Source of the DNA: Flavobacterium frigoritolerans
GTDB taxonomy: Bacteria; Bacteroidota; Bacteroidia; Flavobacteriales; Flavobacteriaceae
Direction: 5' to 3'
NCBI RefSeq assembly: GCF_025847275.1
Contig: NZ_JAOZEV010000006.1
Location: 224,368 to 288,367, forward strand
DNA length: 64,000 nucleotides
A program made the translations under genes and the position numbers. Shown here piece by piece: positions 61,247-64,000 of this stretch; within the stretch, counting starts at the first letter, position 1, and every line of letters begins with the position of its first letter. The notes under the pieces are model-generated. The model saw nothing but the letters and a program-made list of their open reading frames with translations, was not told where the DNA came from and did not search any database.

Positions 61247-64000
61247 TTATTTATTAATATATAAATATCCTGCTTTTTGATGCGCATTAGATTCACTATC
61301 CTTGTATTTTAGAACGTAGTAATATGTTCCTACTGGCAATCCTTCTGATTTTTGAACTGTTGTACGTCCTTCTGAAAATCCTTTAAAGGCTCTTTCTTCA
61401 TTATTGTAACCATCTCGTTCAAACACTAAGACTCCCCATCTATTGTATATCTCTACTGTATTATCTGGGTAACACTCTAATCCTTGGATGTAGAAACGTT
61501 CGTTTCGAGAATCTCCGTTTGGTGATATCGCATTGAAAACTTTGATTACACATCCTTCTATTGGAGAAACTGTTGGATTGTCATCTACTTCACTTAGATT
61601 ATCTGACATATCCTCAACTGTGATTCCATTTGCACTTGTTCCAAATACTGTTGCTTGGTTACTTATTTTACCTAAATTAATATCCGATTGTTTGATAACA
61701 TAAGTACCTATAAAAGAATTTTCATCTACTTCATTTACTCCTAATGTTATCGGCCCTCCTGACATAACAAGCCCTGGAAGCTGGTCATCTATAATAACAT
61801 TTAAAAGAGGTGTGTTTCCAGTATTTGTAATCTTGAATTTATATGTTATTGTTTCTCCTGCATTAGCATAACCACTTTTATTTTCATCATTAAACACTGC
61901 TGTTTTTACAACTGCAATTGATGGAACTTCTACAAAGATTGTAACCTTAGCAGTAATACAGTTTGATCTATTTATCACATCACAAATTTGATATGTTAGT
62001 GTATAAACTCCTCCTGGTGTATTTGGTGCTACATCTATTGTACCATCAACATTTAATGTTATTCCTGATAAAACTGTTAGACTTTTTAAAGTAACAACCG
62101 CTGGATTACTTATTTTTCCTCCATTCAACCTATCATTATCTAATACATTGATTACCTCTAATGATCCATTAATACCATCTGCAAAAATTACATTATCATC
62201 TACTGCATCTATTACTGCTGCACCTACCACAACTACTGAAATTACAGTATCACAATTTGTTGGATTAGTTACTTCACATATTTGATATTCTACATTATAA
62301 TTTCCTGCTGGTGTATTTGGAGCGACTGTCACTGTCCCGTCAGGGTTCAATGTCAATCCTGTTGGCACCGTCTTTGGCGTCAAAATTACATCTCCAGGAT
62401 TTGTTCCTATTACTACTTTATCTCCGTTTAATGTATCATTCGATATTAATGATGATGTAGTTCCTCCCGTTATTCCATTGATTGAATCGGTAGTTTCTGT
62501 TACAGCATCTATTACTGGTTTTTCTACTACTACTGTAACTGTAGTTGAACTGCAATTTGTTGGGTTCAACTTCTCACATATTGTGTACTCTACTTCATAA
62601 GTGTCTGCTGGTGTACCCGGTGTAACCGTGATTGTTCCATCTGCATTTAATGTAATCCCTGCTGGATACGTTCCTTTTGGTGTCAATGTAACTTCTGATG
62701 GAACTACTGCTTTACCGTTTAGAGTATCATTATCTAATACGGAAACTGTAGTGCTTCCTCCGTCTTTTCCATTGATTGCAGCTGGTGTATCTTTATTGGC
62801 AACAATAGGAGCTGCTGTTACAGGTACTGTAACTGTAGTTGTACTGCAATTTGTTGGATTTAACTTCTCACAAATTGTGTACTCTACTTCATAAGTGTCT
62901 GCTGGTGTACCCGGTGTAACCGTGATTGTTCCGTCTGCATTTAATGTAATTCCGGTTGGATACGTTCCTTTTGGTGTCAATGTAACTTCTGATGGAACTA
63001 CTGCTTTACCGTTTAGAGTATCATTATCTAATACAGAAACTGTAGTACTTCCTCCGTCTTTTCCATTGATTGCAGCTGGCGTATCTTTATTGGCAACTAT
63101 TGCTGCTTGTTCTACCACTACTGTAACTGTAGTTGTACTGCAATTTGTTGGATTTAACTTCTCACAAATTGTGTACTCTACTTCATAAGTGTCTGCTGGT
63201 GTACCCGGTGTAACCGTGATTGTTCCGTCTGCATTTAATGTGATTCCGGTTGGATACGTTCCTTTTGGTGTCAATGTAACTTCTGATGGAACTACTGCTT
63301 TACCGTTTAGAGTATCATTATCTAATACGGAAACTGTAGTACTTCCTCCGTCTTTTCCATTGATTGCAGCTGACGTATCTTTATTGGCGCAAATAACATT
63401 TCCTACAGTAACATTTAAAGATGGTAATGAAATACATCCTATTTCACTAGTTACAGTAAAACTATAAGTACCTCCTGGTATTAATCCTGTAATAGTTGTA
63501 GTTGCTGTATTTCCTCTGATATTTCCTGGATTGACTATCCAATCTCCTGATGGTAAACCACTCAAAACTATACTTCCTGTAGGAACTAAACATGTAGGCT
63601 CTGCTAACACTGAAGCTACTGGAGTCTCTGGTAAAGGAGTCATCCTTACATTTAAATCATCTGTTGAATCTGTACAAGACATATTTGAAATTGTCCATCG
63701 TAAAACGTAAGCTGTTCCCACTGTCCCTGTAAAAGTTGTTGTAGCATCAGTATCTAAAGTAAACACTCCATCATCACCACTTACAATTGTCCACTTTCCA
63801 GTTCCTGCTGTTGGTACATTCCCAGCTAGTGTAACTGTAGTCAAGCCACAAGTTGCAAAGTTAACTTGATCAAGCCCTGCATAAGCTATCGTTGGTATAT
63901 CATTTACTGTGATTGTTCCTGTTGCTGATTTAGCAGTTCCACATCCTCCAACTAATGGAATATTGTAACTAAAGGCACCCGAGGCTGTTGGTGTTCCACT
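61247..64000 (-). CDS. T9SS type-B-sorted multidomain surface protein (start beyond window)
   Basis: The frame is open from 61247 to the right edge, 917 residues without a start; a TTG at 63844 is internal. Upstream are Ig-like or PKD-like segments (SGAFSYNIPLVGGCGTAKSATGTITV). Five repeated Ig-like domains of about 98 residues follow, three almost identical, then a DUF11-like domain (VKTAVFNDENKSGYANAGETITYKFKITNTGNTPLLNVIIDD). The end is the gliding-motility-associated (type B) C-terminal domain, FNAISPNGDSRNERFYIQGL to VGTYYYVLKYKDSE and AGYLYINK. It should be exported by SprA and anchored by PorP/SprF. Confidence 0.93.
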   Translation of the reverse strand, partial: SGTPTASGAFSYNIPLVGGCGTAKSATGTITVNDIPTIAYAGLDQVNFATCGLTTVTLAGNVPTAGTGKWTIVSGDDGVFTLDTDATTTFTGTVGTAYVLRWTISNMSCTDSTDDLNVRMTPLPETPVASVLAEPTCLVPTGSIVLSGLPSGDWIVNPGNIRGNTATTTITGLIPGGTYSFTVTSEIGCISLPSLNVTVGNVICANKDTSAAINGKDGGSTTVSVLDNDTLNGKAVVPSEVTLTPKGTYPTGITLNADGTITVTPGTPADTYEVEYTICEKLNPTNCSTTTVTVVVEQAAIVANKDTPAAINGKDGGSTTVSVLDNDTLNGKAVVPSEVTLTPKGTYPTGITLNADGTITVTPGTPADTYEVEYTICEKLNPTNCSTTTVTVPVTAAPIVANKDTPAAINGKDGGSTTVSVLDNDTLNGKAVVPSEVTLTPKGTYPAGITLNADGTITVTPGTPADTYEVEYTICEKLNPTNCSSTTVTVVVEKPVIDAVTETTDSINGITGGTTSSLISNDTLNGDKVVIGTNPGDVILTPKTVPTGLTLNPDGTVTVAPNTPAGNYNVEYQICEVTNPTNCDTVISVVVVGAAVIDAVDDNVIFADGINGSLEVINVLDNDRLNGGKISNPAVVTLKSLTVLSGITLNVDGTIDVAPNTPGGVYTLTYQICDVINRSNCITAKVTIFVEVPSIAVVKTAVFNDENKSGYANAGETITYKFKITNTGNTPLLNVIIDDQLPGLVMSGGPITLGVNEVDENSFIGTYVIKQSDINLGKISNQATVFGTSANGITVEDMSDNLSEVDDNPTVSPIEGCVIKVFNAISPNGDSRNERFYIQGLECYPDNTVEIYNRWGVLVFERDGYNNEERAFKGFSEGRTTVQKSEGLPVGTYYYVLKYKDSESNAHQKAGYLYINK
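61920..63395. repeat. Five tandem 294-bp coding repeats, three nearly identical
   Basis: Period 294 bp (98 residues). Copies at about 63102-63395, 62808-63101 and 62514-62807 are almost identical at DNA level, shown by the landmark TATCTTTATTGGC recurring exactly 294 bp apart (about 63375, 63081, 62787). Two diverged copies follow at about 62220-62513 and 61920-62219. Consensus of the close copies: TPAAINGKDGGSTTVSVLDN and GTYPTGITLNADGTITVTPG. Confidence 0.9.

Noticed and set aside
62601..63467. Three similar long open frames on the plus strand
   Set aside because: They are shadows of the 294-bp repeats of the minus-strand surface protein; identical lengths and spacing reflect the repeat, not real genes.
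63842..63844. TTG at 63844 as the start of the T9SS substrate
   Set aside because: The frame continues upstream without stop to the window edge and with matching domain sequence, so the true start is outside.

Overview
The window looks like chromosomal DNA from a Flavobacterium or a close relative in the Flavobacteriaceae. The reasons are low GC content, promoters of the Bacteroidetes type (TTG, about 19 bp, TAnnTTTG), the gliding and type IX secretion (T9SS) genes sprA, remB and porP/sprF, a C-terminal domain of the gliding-motility type, and syntenies familiar in this family (uppS-bamA-ompH-ompH-murI; ruvA-sprA-gcvH). No rRNA, tRNA, IS element, prophage or CRISPR array was seen. All assignments come from reading translated sequence; nothing was searched.

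Layout. 1-1.9 kb: start of a TonB-dependent receptor, divergent from a lacI-type regulator, with two palindromic operators between them and repeat copies on both sides of lacI. 2-6.2 kb: DUF2797 zinc-ribbon protein, GH3-family protein, a repeat-rich spacer and serB. 6.5-9.9 kb: alternating VOC and SRPBCC genes facing a GlxA/AraC-type regulator. 10-14 kb: proteostasis block clpX, clpP, tig. 14-24 kb: hydrolase-pdxJ, then CBS protein, nadK and the envelope block DUF6089-uppS-bamA-ompH-ompH-murI. 24-29 kb: gamma carbonic anhydrase, a lone PorP/SprF, an Nfu protein with two N-terminal domains, a 66-bp-repeat coiled-coil protein, an MscS channel and tsaB.

29.4-36.5 kb: one efflux operon (ABC ATPase, two MacB-type permeases, adaptor, TolC, second adaptor). 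36.7-43.2 kb: DUF4403 lipoprotein, then a cytochrome oxidase block (ctaB, two subunit III genes, subunit IV) followed by an assembly block (SCO-like protein without cysteines, SCO, DUF420, small CxxC membrane protein). 43.4-58 kb: remB, deoC, vanZ, gcvH, the 7.2-kb sprA, ruvA, malic enzyme and a CBS protein. 58.3-64 kb: a T9SS surface module made of a type-B-sorted multidomain protein (cut by the window edge), its PorP/SprF partner and an OmpA-type peptidoglycan anchor.

Working together: BamA and two OmpH/Skp chaperones fold the many outer-membrane barrels here (receptor, PorP/SprF, RemB, SprA). SprA is the outer-membrane T9SS channel that would export the C-terminal-domain protein at the right edge. 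I found no clear novel defence or mobile system. The best leads are near-identical 294-bp repeats in the T9SS substrate, a 66-bp-repeat protein next to MscS, an uncharacterised CxxC protein and a redox-dead SCO paralogue in the oxidase assembly block, a palindrome over the tig promoter, an mscS leader with a terminator between promoter and start codon, and several interspersed palindromic repeat families.
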